Below, in pieces: positions 7,942 through 15,888 of a stretch of DNA of 64,000 bases (its first letter is position 1; every line of letters starts with the position of its first letter). Source of the DNA: Ramlibacter ginsenosidimutans (lineage in GTDB: Bacteria; Pseudomonadota; Gammaproteobacteria; Burkholderiales; Burkholderiaceae_C); assembly GCF_042678185.1 (NCBI RefSeq), contig NZ_JBHUDQ010000007.1. One strand, written 5' to 3'. Below the pieces are notes generated by a model, which worked only from the letters and a program-made list of their open reading frames with translations, ran no database searches and was not told the DNA's origin. Both the position numbers and the translations under genes were made by a program.

Positions 7942-8433
7942 ATGAAGTCGAGTTTCCGCCGTTCCCTCGTGGCCGCCGGCCTGGTGGCCTGCGCGCTGGC
8001 CGCGCATGCGCAGACGCCGGCGAAGCCGGCCGCTGCCGCAGCGTCCGCGACCGCGCCTGCCGACAACGGCATTGTCAGCAACCCGGAGTATGAGAAGGCC
8101 GGCCTCAACGCGGCGCACGCCTGGCTGCTGCTGCTGGATCGCAAGGACTGGGGCACCGCCTGGGACGCGTCGAGCCAGGTGTTCCGCGCCTCCGTCCCCC
8201 TGGGCACCTGGATGGACAACGTGCCCAAGCTGCGCGACCCCTTCGGGGCCTTCGTCGAGCGCGAGCCCGGCGTCCCCATCTACCGGAAGACCCTGCCCGG
8301 TCGCCCCGCGGGCGACTACGTGACGATCGCCTTCACGTCCAAGTTCGCCAAGAAGGAGAAGGTCATCGAGCTGGTGACCACGGTGCGCGAGTCCGACGGC
8401 CACTGGCGCGTGACCGGCTACGGCGTCGAGTAG
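7942..8433 (+). CDS. Secreted DUF4019 protein
   Basis: The 163-residue protein has a Sec signal peptide ending at AHAQ (about residue 25), an Ala-rich linker and then a compact domain with AAHAWLLLLDRKDWGTAWD and VTIAFTSKFAKKEKVIELV, matching DUF4019. Such proteins are periplasmic and of unknown function, with a fold related to NTF2-like domains. GGAGCC precedes ATG 7942. It converges with the DUF4142 gene, leaving six bases between the stops. Confidence 0.8.
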   Translation: MKSSFRRSLVAAGLVACALAAHAQTPAKPAAAAASATAPADNGIVSNPEYEKAGLNAAHAWLLLLDRKDWGTAWDASSQVFRASVPLGTWMDNVPKLRDPFGAFVEREPGVPIYRKTLPGRPAGDYVTIAFTSKFAKKEKVIELVTTVRESDGHWRVTGYGVE

Positions 8434-8439
8434 GCACGC

Positions 8440-9018
8440 TCAGACTGCGCGCTGCCCGCGCAGCGATGCGCTGGGCAGGGCCTTGCCGGCCTTCGCATAG
8501 GAGAAGCGCAGCGACGGCAGCTGGCGTTCGGCCCAGGCCTTGAGCACCGGGTCCTCCGCCTGCGCCGCCACCTTCTCGTAGTTGGCGATGTCCGCCTGCG
8601 CGGAGGTCAGCACCACCTCGTCGACGAAGAGCCGGTCGAACTTGGCGCCGTTGAGCTTGCCCAGTTGCTTGAGCACCTTCGACTGCCGGTTGCTCGGCAT
8701 AGGCGGCGCCATGCCCCGCACGTGCAGCAGGCGCAGCATCTCCGGCTGCACCGTCTGCTGGCGCGAGAGCAGCGTGCTGGCGAGGTCCTTGACCGCGGGA
8801 TTGTTCGTGCGGTCCTGCGCGAGGCGGGAAGCCTCGGCCTCGAAGCGCAGGTTGGCTGCGGCGATCTGCAGGAAGCGCCGCTCCAGCCGCTGCACCGTCG
8901 GCAAGGGCTTCGCCTGCGCGGCGGCCGAGGGCGCATAGGCCTGGGCCGCGGCAGCGCCTGCGGACACGAGCGTGAAAAGCACCGCGGCTGCAAGCGCGGG
9001 GAGAGAGGGACGGGGCAT
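8440..9018 (-). CDS. Secreted DUF4142 protein
   Basis: The 192-residue protein has a signal peptide ending AAAQA (about residue 25) and a four-helix, ferritin-like DUF4142 region with FLQIAAANLRFEAEASRLA, LASTLLSRQQ and FVDEVVLTSAQADIANYEK. The family is periplasmic and linked to stress tolerance, without a proven activity. CGGAGG precedes ATG 9018. It is the second DUF4142 gene in tandem, 37 bases after 9056-9688, and is more diverged from the family core than that gene. Confidence 0.82.
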   Translation of the reverse strand: MPRPSLPALAAAVLFTLVSAGAAAAQAYAPSAAAQAKPLPTVQRLERRFLQIAAANLRFEAEASRLAQDRTNNPAVKDLASTLLSRQQTVQPEMLRLLHVRGMAPPMPSNRQSKVLKQLGKLNGAKFDRLFVDEVVLTSAQADIANYEKVAAQAEDPVLKAWAERQLPSLRFSYAKAGKALPSASLRGQRAV

Positions 9019-9055
9019 GGGGGACCTCCGGGTCATGCCGACGAGCGCGCGGGCG

Positions 9056-9688
9056 TCAATGCTTGCTGCCGCCCATCGTTGCCGCATTCTGGCCCGATTC
9101 GGGCAGCTTCTGCGCCGCGGCGAGATGCTCCCTCAGCGTGGGCAGGGACTTCTGCGCGAAGGCCCTCAGCTCCGGGTCCTTGACGTCCTTGCTGGCCTTC
9201 TCGAAGGTCTTGATGTCCTGCTCGTGCGCCTTGATGCCCACCTGGCGCACGAAGTCGCGGTCGAACTCCGCGCCGCTCTTCTTGCCGAGCTTGTCGATCT
9301 CCCCCCGCAGTGAGTGACGCGGCGCCGGCGGCAGCTCCACGCCGCGCGCGTTGGCGATCTTCACCAGCTCGTTGTTCGCAGCCGTGTGCTGGTCCACCAG
9401 CATGTTGGCGAAGCTGCGCACCTGCGGGTCGGTGGCCTTGCTGGCCGCGAGCTGCGCGACCTGCACCTCGAACATGCCGCTGTCCGCGGCCTGCTCGATG
9501 AATTTGCGGTCGCCGCGCGCGATCTTCTGCGATGGCGGCGGGGTGTTGCGCGTGCCGGTGCCGGGCTGCGCCGCGGGTGCGGCTTGTCCGCCGGTCATGG
9601 AAGTGCCCGCGCCTGCCTGTGCATGCGCCGCGGGCAGTGCGAGTGCCAGCACCAGCAGGACGGGCGCGGCGATGAATCGTTGTTGCAT
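9056..9688 (-). CDS. Secreted DUF4142 protein
   Basis: The 210-residue protein has a signal peptide (cleavage after AAHAQ, about residue 24), a Gly/Pro/Thr linker and a canonical DUF4142 domain: FIEQAADSGMFEVQVAQLA, VRSFANMLVDQHTAANNEL, FDRDFVRQVGIKAHEQDI and LPTLREHLAAAQKL. Predicted periplasmic, ferritin-like helical bundle. GGGGAGAGACC precedes ATG 9688. It follows the prion-like gene at 9756-11309, separated from it by a strong terminator, and is probably transcribed with the second DUF4142 gene. Confidence 0.88.
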   Translation of the reverse strand: MQQRFIAAPVLLVLALALPAAHAQAGAGTSMTGGQAAPAAQPGTGTRNTPPPSQKIARGDRKFIEQAADSGMFEVQVAQLAASKATDPQVRSFANMLVDQHTAANNELVKIANARGVELPPAPRHSLRGEIDKLGKKSGAEFDRDFVRQVGIKAHEQDIKTFEKASKDVKDPELRAFAQKSLPTLREHLAAAQKLPESGQNAATMGGSKH

Positions 9689-9703
9689 GGTCTCTCCCCG
9701 GAC

Positions 9704-9735
9704 AAAGAAATGCGGCGCCGCTTGCGCGGCGCCGC
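9704..9735 (-). terminator. Rho-independent terminator after the Gly-rich gene
   Basis: A perfect 10-bp stem GCGGCGCCGC with a four-base loop (9712-9735) is followed on the minus strand by ATTTCTTT (9711-9704). It lies 20 bases after the stop of the 9756-11309 gene. Confidence 0.8.
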
Positions 9736-9755
9736 CGGATTGCTCGCTCAGTGCC

Positions 9756-11309
9756 TCACTTCTTCGTGCTGCTCGAGCCGCTGCTGCCTGAGCCGCTGCT
9801 GCCCGTGCTGCTCGATCCCGTGCTGCCGCTGCCGCTACTGCCGCTACTGCCGGTGGTGCCGCTACTGCCGCTGGCGCCGCTACTGCCGGCGCTGCCGCTA
9901 CTGCCGGCGCTGCCGCCACTCATGGTGCTGCCCGCGCCGCCCATGCCGCTGGAGCCGGCAAGGCTGCTCGAGCCGCTCTGGCCGGTGGAGCCATAACCCC
10001 CCGATGAGCCCGAGCCTTGCTGCGAGCCGGCCGCGCCCGGGCTGCCCTGCGAGCCGCTGCTGCCCGAACCGGACGAGCCGGCCATGCTGTTCTGCCCCTG
10101 GCCGCCGCTGCGGCTGTTGCGCCAGCTGGTGAACTCGTCGCTGAACTTGCGATAGCGTTCCTGGCGCCAGTTCTGGTAGTCGTTGTCCAGGTTGCGAATC
10201 TGTTCCTCGCGCCACTGGTGATAGTCCGGGTCGTGGTGCTGGCCGCCGACGTGCGTGTGCGAGCCCGTGCCGCCCTGGCCGTAGCTGGAGCCCTGGTTGC
10301 CGTACCCGCCACCCCCCTGCCCCCAGTCGCTCTGGCCATAGCCCGCGCCGCTGCCGCCGTAGCTGCCGCCCTGGCTGCCACCCTGGCTGTGGCTGCCGCC
10401 GTAGCCGCCCTGTCCGTAGCTGCCCATGCCGCCGCCGCCGAAGTTGCCCTGGCTGCTGCCGTAGCCGCCGCTCGTGCCGCCGCCGTAGCCCTGGCCTTGT
10501 GGGCCCTGGCCCATGCTGCCCATGCCGCCGCCGTGGCTGCCGTAGCCGCCCTGGCCGCCGTAGCCGGGCGGCTGGTTGTGCCCCTGGCCACCTTGCCAGC
10601 CTTGCGTGCTGCCGTAGCCGCCGCCGCCCTGCCCGTAGCCCGGGCTGCCGCCATAGCCGCCACCGCCTTGACCATACGTGCCGCCGCCCATCTGGCCGTA
10701 GCTGCTGTTGCTACCGACGCCGCTGCTGCCCATCTGGCCGTAGCTGCTGCCGCCCATGCCACTGCCCTGGCCGTAGCTGCCGTGCATGCCGCCGCCCTGG
10801 CCACCGCTCCAGGCGCCTTGCTGGGCGCCATAACGCTGCCAATCGGTCTGGCCTGCCTGGCCGCCCCAGCTGCCCTGGCCACCCTGGCCACCTTGACCAC
10901 CCTGGCCGAAAGAGGACTGGCCGTAGGTCTGGCCGCCCTGGCCGTAGCTGCCACCCGAGCCGCCGTAGCCGGGCGACTGCATGCCACCGGACTCGCGACC
11001 CCAGCCGCCCTGCCCCTGGCCGCCCTGGCCCTGTCCGTAGTCGGAGCCGGACGAGCCGCGGCCGTAGCCATGGGCTTCGCCGCCATAGCCTCCATAGCCC
11101 GAAGACTGCTGCGAGCCGAATTCGGAGCCCGAGCGGCCCTGCGCTCCGCCGGAGCCCTGGGCGCCCTGGCCGCCTTGTCCTTGCCAGTTGCTGCGCAATT
11201 CGCTGCCGCCGTAGCCTTGTCCGCGATCCTGCTGCGGGTCGCTGCCGCTGCCGCTGCTGCTGCCCCAGCGGCCCTGCCGCTCGCGGTCTTCGTAGTCACG
11301 AGACGCCAT
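9756..11309 (-). CDS. Gly/Gln/Tyr/Ser-rich prion-like protein
   Basis: The 517-residue protein has three zones. Residues 1 to about 345 are low complexity, built of GYGG, SYGQ, GGQG and YGQGG units, resembling the prion-like domains of RNA-binding FET proteins. A short charged segment at about 350-400 contains DPDYHQWREEQIRNLD and DYQNWRQERYRKFS, two related DYxxWR units that look like the one folded, conserved part. The C-terminal 115 residues are Ser/Gly repeats. There is no signal peptide. AAGGAG precedes ATG 11309. Two elements (11381-11408, 11427-11455) lie upstream. Function unknown; condensate-forming or desiccation-protective behaviour is inference. Confidence 0.75.
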   Translation of the reverse strand: MASRDYEDRERQGRWGSSSGSGSDPQQDRGQGYGGSELRSNWQGQGGQGAQGSGGAQGRSGSEFGSQQSSGYGGYGGEAHGYGRGSSGSDYGQGQGGQGQGGWGRESGGMQSPGYGGSGGSYGQGGQTYGQSSFGQGGQGGQGGQGSWGGQAGQTDWQRYGAQQGAWSGGQGGGMHGSYGQGSGMGGSSYGQMGSSGVGSNSSYGQMGGGTYGQGGGGYGGSPGYGQGGGGYGSTQGWQGGQGHNQPPGYGGQGGYGSHGGGMGSMGQGPQGQGYGGGTSGGYGSSQGNFGGGGMGSYGQGGYGGSHSQGGSQGGSYGGSGAGYGQSDWGQGGGGYGNQGSSYGQGGTGSHTHVGGQHHDPDYHQWREEQIRNLDNDYQNWRQERYRKFSDEFTSWRNSRSGGQGQNSMAGSSGSGSSGSQGSPGAAGSQQGSGSSGGYGSTGQSGSSSLAGSSGMGGAGSTMSGGSAGSSGSAGSSGASGSSGTTGSSGSSGSGSTGSSSTGSSGSGSSGSSSTKK

Positions 11310-11380
11310 GTTGATGCTCTCCTTCGATGAATGTGGGTTCATTTGCGACGAAGGCTTCTTGCAGCTCATGGAAAGGGCCG

Positions 11381-11408
11381 TGTCCTCCATCGACCACTCA
11401 GCGTAGGA
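11381..11408 (-). promoter_or_regulatory. TCCTAC-N17-GGACA element, weaker copy g
   Basis: Minus strand TCCTAC (11408-11403), 17 bases, then GGACA (11385-11381). The second box departs from CGACA and the spacing is shorter, so this is a weaker member. Confidence 0.3.
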
Positions 11409-11426
11409 CCGCGCAGGAGGCCCTCC

Positions 11427-11455
11427 TGTCGGACAAGCTCCGATGGCATGTAGGA
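11427..11455 (-). promoter_or_regulatory. TCCTAC-N18-CGACA element, copy h
   Basis: Minus strand TCCTAC (11455-11450), 18 bases, then CGACA (11431-11427, in TCCGACAGG as in copy d). It ends about 117 bases before ATG 11309. Confidence 0.5.
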
Positions 11456-11511
11456 CTGCGATTGCGTTCCTGTGCACACGGAACCTTGGTGCGCGGCGTG
11501 CCGCGTCGCAC

Positions 11512-12399
11512 CTACTCGTGCGCGAGCGTGCTCACGACGATGACGAGCGCGATGCCCAGCAGCAGCCACGCGATCTGCGCGAGCGTTTCGCGCGCGCCCA
11601 GCCGCTTCTGCAGTTGCGGAATCAGGTCGGCCAGCGCGACATAGATGAAGCTGCTGCTCGCCACCACCAGGAAGAAAGGCAGGTAGCCCGCGAGCCGGTC
11701 GATGATCCACCACCCGGTCAGGCCTCCGAGCGGGGTCACGGCGCCGGCGAGCGACACCTTCACCAGGGCGGCGCGGCGGCTCGCGCTGGATTGGCGCAGC
11801 ACGGCGAGGTCGCCGATGTGGTGCGGCACTTCGTGCGCCAGCACGGCGAAGGCGGCGACCAGCCCCAGCCGCGGATTGGCGACGAACGCGGATGCGATCA
11901 GCACGCCATCGCCGAAGCAGTGCACGCTGTCGCCCGTGAGCACGGCCCAGCCGCCGGCACGGCGCGGCGCCTGCGCGTCCGCGTGTGCATGCGAATCCGA
12001 ATGCGAATGGTCGTGGCCATGCGCATGGTCGTGCACTCGCTGGTGCTCGCCTTCGACGCCGTGGTGGTGTTCATGCCCGTGGTGCCACAGCTCCGCCTTG
12101 TCCAGCAGGAAGAAGAACACGAGGCCCACGAGCAAGGTGGCGAACAGCGGTTGCGCCGCGCGCCCGCTCTGCATCGCTTCGGGCAGCAGGTGCATGAACG
12201 CGGTGGAGAGCAAGGCGCCTGCGGCCAGGCTCAGCAGGTGCTGCTCGGCCAGCCCGCGGGACTCTCCGCCCGTGCCCTGCTGCCAGCCCAGGCGCATCAG
12301 CGCAGCCGCGAGCCACACGCTGCCGATGCCGGCGCACAACGTGGCAAGGAGGATGATGAGGAGATTCAAGGACTCGTTGCGGCACCGGCGCCGGTGCAT
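11512..12399 (-). CDS. ZIP-family metal transporter
   Basis: The 295-residue membrane protein has about eight hydrophobic segments and a His-rich cytoplasmic loop (HHGHEHHHGVEGEH, DHAHGHDHSHSDSHAHAD) near residues 105-145, typical of ZIP Zn/Fe transporters. Transmembrane segments IV and V carry the metal-site motifs SVHCFGDGV and HEVPHHIGD. It probably imports Zn(II) or a related divalent cation. The start is uncertain: ATG 12399 is given, but a TTG nearer the first membrane segment is possible. It overlaps nothing and follows the dienelactone hydrolase by 32 bases. Confidence 0.85.
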   Translation of the reverse strand: MHRRRCRNESLNLLIILLATLCAGIGSVWLAAALMRLGWQQGTGGESRGLAEQHLLSLAAGALLSTAFMHLLPEAMQSGRAAQPLFATLLVGLVFFFLLDKAELWHHGHEHHHGVEGEHQRVHDHAHGHDHSHSDSHAHADAQAPRRAGGWAVLTGDSVHCFGDGVLIASAFVANPRLGLVAAFAVLAHEVPHHIGDLAVLRQSSASRRAALVKVSLAGAVTPLGGLTGWWIIDRLAGYLPFFLVVASSSFIYVALADLIPQLQKRLGARETLAQIAWLLLGIALVIVVSTLAHE

Positions 12400-12431
12400 C
12401 CGTTCGTTGTTGTTGTTCCTGCTGGCCGCAC

Positions 12432-13319
12432 TCAGGCCACGCCGTGCTGGCGGAACCAGTCCAGCGCGCGCTTCCATCCGTCCTCCGCCGGCCCCTGCCG
12501 ATAGCTGGCCCGGTAGTCCGCGTGGAAGGCGTGCGGCGCATCGGGATACACCACGAAGTGCGAAGCACGGGCCGCCGGCGAACCCTTCGCCAGCACCGCC
12601 TTCATCTTATCAATCGTCTCCAGCGGGATGCTGGGATCGGCCCCGCCGTACAGCCCCAGCACTGGCGCGCGCAGCGCCGCGCCCAGGTCGATCGGGTTGC
12701 GCGGCGTGACTTCGCTGGTCGTTCCCACCAGCCGCCCATACCAGGCCACGCCGGCCTTCACCGGCGCATGCGCGGCGTACAGCCACGCGATGCGGCCGCC
12801 CCAGCAGAAGCCGGTGATGCCGGCGCGGCTTGCATCGCCGCCGTTGCCCGCCGCCCAGTGCAGCGCGCCGTCGAGGTCGGCCAGCACCTGCGCATCCGGC
12901 ACCTTGGCCACGACTTCGGACTGCAGCTTCGCCAGCTCGCCGTACGCGCCGGGGTCGCCCTGGCGCGCGAACAGTTCCGGCGCAATGGCCAGGTAGCCCG
13001 CGTGCGCGAGGCGGCGTGCGGTGTCGGCGATGTACTCGTGCACGCCGAAGATCTCGTGGACGACCAGCACCACGGGCAGGTTGGTGCGGCCCGCCGGCGC
13101 GGCGCGATAGGCGGGCACCTGGAAGCCGTTGACCTGGTAGGTGATCTCGCCCGCGACGAGCCCCTCGCTTGGCGTGCGGATGGCCGTCTGCGCCGCCAGC
13201 CGTCCCGCCGCGGCGGCGTAGCCCACGCCGAGCGCGGCCTTGAGGGCCGTGCGCCGGCTGGCGGGCGCGCCACCCGGCAGCAGGGCGCGCAAATCGTTCT
13301 CGAAGTCGGCGTTCGACAT
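12432..13319 (-). CDS. Dienelactone hydrolase family protein, Tat-exported
   Basis: The 295-residue protein has an N-terminal SRRTALKAALGVG twin-arginine-like signal and then a dienelactone hydrolase domain: VVHEIFGVHEYI, GFCWGGR with the nucleophile Cys, the acid in YGGADPSIP and the His in DAPHAFHADY. Family enzymes hydrolyse carboxymethylenebutenolides or related esters. Export by Tat fits the clade of larger periplasmic members. ATG 13319 lies in GAACTCCC context. It is divergent from the tautomerase gene at 13443, another ring-cleavage-type enzyme. Confidence 0.88.
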   Translation of the reverse strand: MSNADFENDLRALLPGGAPASRRTALKAALGVGYAAAAGRLAAQTAIRTPSEGLVAGEITYQVNGFQVPAYRAAPAGRTNLPVVLVVHEIFGVHEYIADTARRLAHAGYLAIAPELFARQGDPGAYGELAKLQSEVVAKVPDAQVLADLDGALHWAAGNGGDASRAGITGFCWGGRIAWLYAAHAPVKAGVAWYGRLVGTTSEVTPRNPIDLGAALRAPVLGLYGGADPSIPLETIDKMKAVLAKGSPAARASHFVVYPDAPHAFHADYRASYRQGPAEDGWKRALDWFRQHGVA

Positions 13320-13442
13320 GGGAGTTCGTTCCTGGACAAAGCGGCGAGTCTGGGAGTCTACGCGGCAGAGAGACGGGCAGACTCCTCGGCCCGCCGCGTC
13401 CGGACTGCAGCAGACTACGGGGTTTTGCAACCAGGAGAACTC

Positions 13443-13637
13443 ATGCCCACCATTCGCGTCGACCTGTTCGAAGGCCGCACCCCGGAACAGAAGCGCAACC
13501 TCGTCAAGGCACTCACGCAAGCCTGCGTCGACACGCTGGGCAGCAAGCCCGAGTCCGTGGACATCCTGCTGTTCGACATCAAGCCGTCCGACTGGGCCAC
13601 CGGCGGCGTGCTCTGGTCGGACAAGCCGAAGTCGTAA
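13443..13637 (+). CDS. 4-oxalocrotonate tautomerase family protein
   Basis: The 64-residue protein begins MPTIRVDLFEGRTPEQK, so mature Pro-1, the catalytic base of the family, is present. The rest fits the beta-alpha-beta tautomerase fold (VKALTQACVDTLG, VDILLFDIKPSDWATGG). It would interconvert enol and keto forms of unsaturated diacids or a related substrate. AGGAGAACTC precedes ATG 13443. The dienelactone hydrolase runs divergently and could share the pathway, but substrates are unknown. Confidence 0.88.
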   Translation: MPTIRVDLFEGRTPEQKRNLVKALTQACVDTLGSKPESVDILLFDIKPSDWATGGVLWSDKPKS

Positions 13638-13649
13638 GGGACGCTGGCG

Positions 13650-15878
13650 CTACTCCGGCAGGCCGGCCAGCAGCTTGTCGAGCGTGATCGGAAAATCGCG
13701 CACGCGCACGCCGCAGGCGTTGTAGATCGCGTTGGCGACCGCCCCGGCGGCGCCGCTGATGCCCAGCTCGCCGAGGCCCTTGATCTTCAGCGGATTGGTC
13801 TTGTCGTCCACTTCCGGCAGCAGGATCGCCTCGATGGCAGGGATGTCTGCGTGGACGGGCACGTGGTACTCGGCGATGTCGTGGTTGGCGAAGTAGCCGT
13901 AGCGCCCATCGATCGCCGCTTCCTCTTCGAGCGCGATGCCCACTCCCCACACCATCCCGCCCAGCAACTGCGAGCGCGCCGTCTTCGCGTTCAGGATGCG
14001 CCCGGCCGCGAACACGCCCAGCATGCGGCGCAGGCGTACTTCGCCGCTGTGCGTGTCCACCGCGACTTCGGCGAAGAACGCGCCATACGACATCTGCGTG
14101 TACTTCTCCTCCATGTCGCCGGGCTGGATCTCGCCATCGGCTTCGATGCCGTCCGCGCCCGCGAGCTTCGCGAGGGAGGCGGTCTTGCCACTACCGTGCA
14201 CCTGCCCGTCGGAGAACACGGCATCTTCCGGCGCGATGCCGGCCGACTGGGCGAGCTTGTGCCGCAGCGCCTCGCAGGCCTCGAACAAGGCCGAACCCGC
14301 GGTGGCCGCCCCGAAGGAGCCGCCCGAGCCCGCCGTCTCCGGGAAGTCGCTGTCGCCCAGCTCCATGCGCACCTGCCCGGGCTGCAGGCCCAGCATCTCG
14401 GCGGCGATCTGCGTCAACACCGTGTAGCTGCCCGTTCCGATGTCGGTCATGGCCATGCGCGCGACCAGCACCCCGTCGGCGCCCAGCTTCACCTTGCACT
14501 TGCCTTTCTGCAGCTTGTTGGATCGCGAAGCGGAAGCCATGCCCATGCCGACCAGGAAGCGGCCGTCGCGCACCTGACCCGGCGTCGCATTGCGCCGGTC
14601 CCACCCGAAGCGTCGCGCGCCCTCTTCCAGGCAGGCCACCAGCTGGCGCGTCGAGTAGGGCACGTGCTTCTCCGGATCCTCCTCGGGCTCGTTGGCGATG
14701 CGCAGTTGCACCGGGTCCATGCCGAGCGCACACGCGAGTTCGTCCATCGCGCACTCCAGCACCGGCATGCCGACGGCCTCGCCCGGCGAGCGGCAGGAGT
14801 CCGCGACCGGCAGGTCCAGCTTCACGCGGCGCATGCGCGTCATGCGGTTGGGCGCCGCGTAGAGCGAGCGCGTGGACGTGCACATCGGCTCCAGGTAGTC
14901 GTCCAGGCGCGCCGAGTGGCACCAGCCCTCGTGCGCGATCGCCACCAGCTTGCCGTCGCGGCCCGCGCCCAGGCGCACGCGCTGGATCGTGTCGGGCCGG
15001 TGGCTGGTCACGTGGAACATCTGCTGGCGCGTGAGCGCCGTCTTCACGGGCCGCTTGAGCACGCGCGACGCGAGCACGGACAGGATCACATCGTCCCACA
15101 CCGGCAGCTTGCCGCCGAAGCCGCCGCCGATATGGCGGCTGACGATGCGCACCTTGTCCGGCGGAATCTGCAGCGTGTTGGCGACGCGCTTCTGCGCGCT
15201 GTCCAGGAGCTGCGTCGAGCAATGCACGACGACGCGGTCGCCCTCCCACCACGCGGTGGTGGCGTGCGGCTCCATCTGCGCGTGGATGTGCACGGGCGTC
15301 GTGTACTGCACATCCACGTGCACATCGGCGCTGGCGAACGCCGTCTCGAAATCGCCTTCGCTCGTGTCCGGCTGCTTGCCTTCGTCCTCGCCGGGCTTCT
15401 CGGCCTGGGCTAGATGCTCCTTCATCACGTACTCGCCGGCCATGGACTCGTACTCCACGCGCACGAGGAAGCTGGCCGCGCGGGCCTGCTCCAGGGTCTC
15501 GGCCACCACGAAGGCCGCCGGCACGCCGTAGTGCGGCACCACCGCATCGCCCAAGCTGGGATGCGGGCGATCGAAGCGCTGGCTCTCCGTGAGCCGGAAG
15601 CCCGCCTGCTCCGGTGCGTTGAGGTGCGTCATCACGAAGACCACGCCGGGCGCGCGCTCGGCTTCGCGCGTGTCCACCGAAACGATGCGGCCGCAACCGA
15701 TCGCGGCCTCCACGAGCCAGCCGTACAGCGGCGGCTGCGGCGCCTCCTGCACCTCGTAGGCGTAGGGCGCGGTGCCACTGACCTTTTGCGGACCATCGAC
15801 GCGATCGAGGGCCAGGCCGATGAGGCCTTGCCGGTTGACGTCCAGCGCATTGCGCGGCGCCGGTTGGTTCATCTGCAT
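13650..15878 (-). CDS. Aldehyde oxidoreductase molybdenum subunit (PaoC-like)
   Basis: The 742-residue protein is the molybdopterin-cytosine-dinucleotide-binding large subunit of the xanthine dehydrogenase family, of the size of PaoC/YagR. Landmarks: the family N-terminus VDGPQKVSGTAPYAYE, GGGFGGKLPVWDD, RSPGEAVGMPVLE, GSGGSFGAATAGSALFEA and LGELGISGAAGAVANAIYN near the C-terminus. It forms an alpha-beta-gamma enzyme with the two genes upstream and oxidises aldehydes to acids. MQMNQPAP at ATG 15878 is chosen; the gene starts ten bases after the FAD subunit stop. No XdhC-like chaperone gene lies nearby. Confidence 0.9.
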   Translation of the reverse strand: MQMNQPAPRNALDVNRQGLIGLALDRVDGPQKVSGTAPYAYEVQEAPQPPLYGWLVEAAIGCGRIVSVDTREAERAPGVVFVMTHLNAPEQAGFRLTESQRFDRPHPSLGDAVVPHYGVPAAFVVAETLEQARAASFLVRVEYESMAGEYVMKEHLAQAEKPGEDEGKQPDTSEGDFETAFASADVHVDVQYTTPVHIHAQMEPHATTAWWEGDRVVVHCSTQLLDSAQKRVANTLQIPPDKVRIVSRHIGGGFGGKLPVWDDVILSVLASRVLKRPVKTALTRQQMFHVTSHRPDTIQRVRLGAGRDGKLVAIAHEGWCHSARLDDYLEPMCTSTRSLYAAPNRMTRMRRVKLDLPVADSCRSPGEAVGMPVLECAMDELACALGMDPVQLRIANEPEEDPEKHVPYSTRQLVACLEEGARRFGWDRRNATPGQVRDGRFLVGMGMASASRSNKLQKGKCKVKLGADGVLVARMAMTDIGTGSYTVLTQIAAEMLGLQPGQVRMELGDSDFPETAGSGGSFGAATAGSALFEACEALRHKLAQSAGIAPEDAVFSDGQVHGSGKTASLAKLAGADGIEADGEIQPGDMEEKYTQMSYGAFFAEVAVDTHSGEVRLRRMLGVFAAGRILNAKTARSQLLGGMVWGVGIALEEEAAIDGRYGYFANHDIAEYHVPVHADIPAIEAILLPEVDDKTNPLKIKGLGELGISGAAGAVANAIYNACGVRVRDFPITLDKLLAGLPE

Positions 15879-15888
15879 GCGGGTCCCC

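Noticed and set aside
10250..10990. Short direct repeats resembling a repeat array
   Set aside because: The periodicity comes from GYGG/YGQ codons of the Gly-rich protein; unit lengths vary and there are no spacers of even length, so it is not CRISPR.
13851..15413. Long plus-strand frame opposite the PaoC-like gene
   Set aside because: Shadow of the molybdenum subunit; Arg/His-rich and without motifs.
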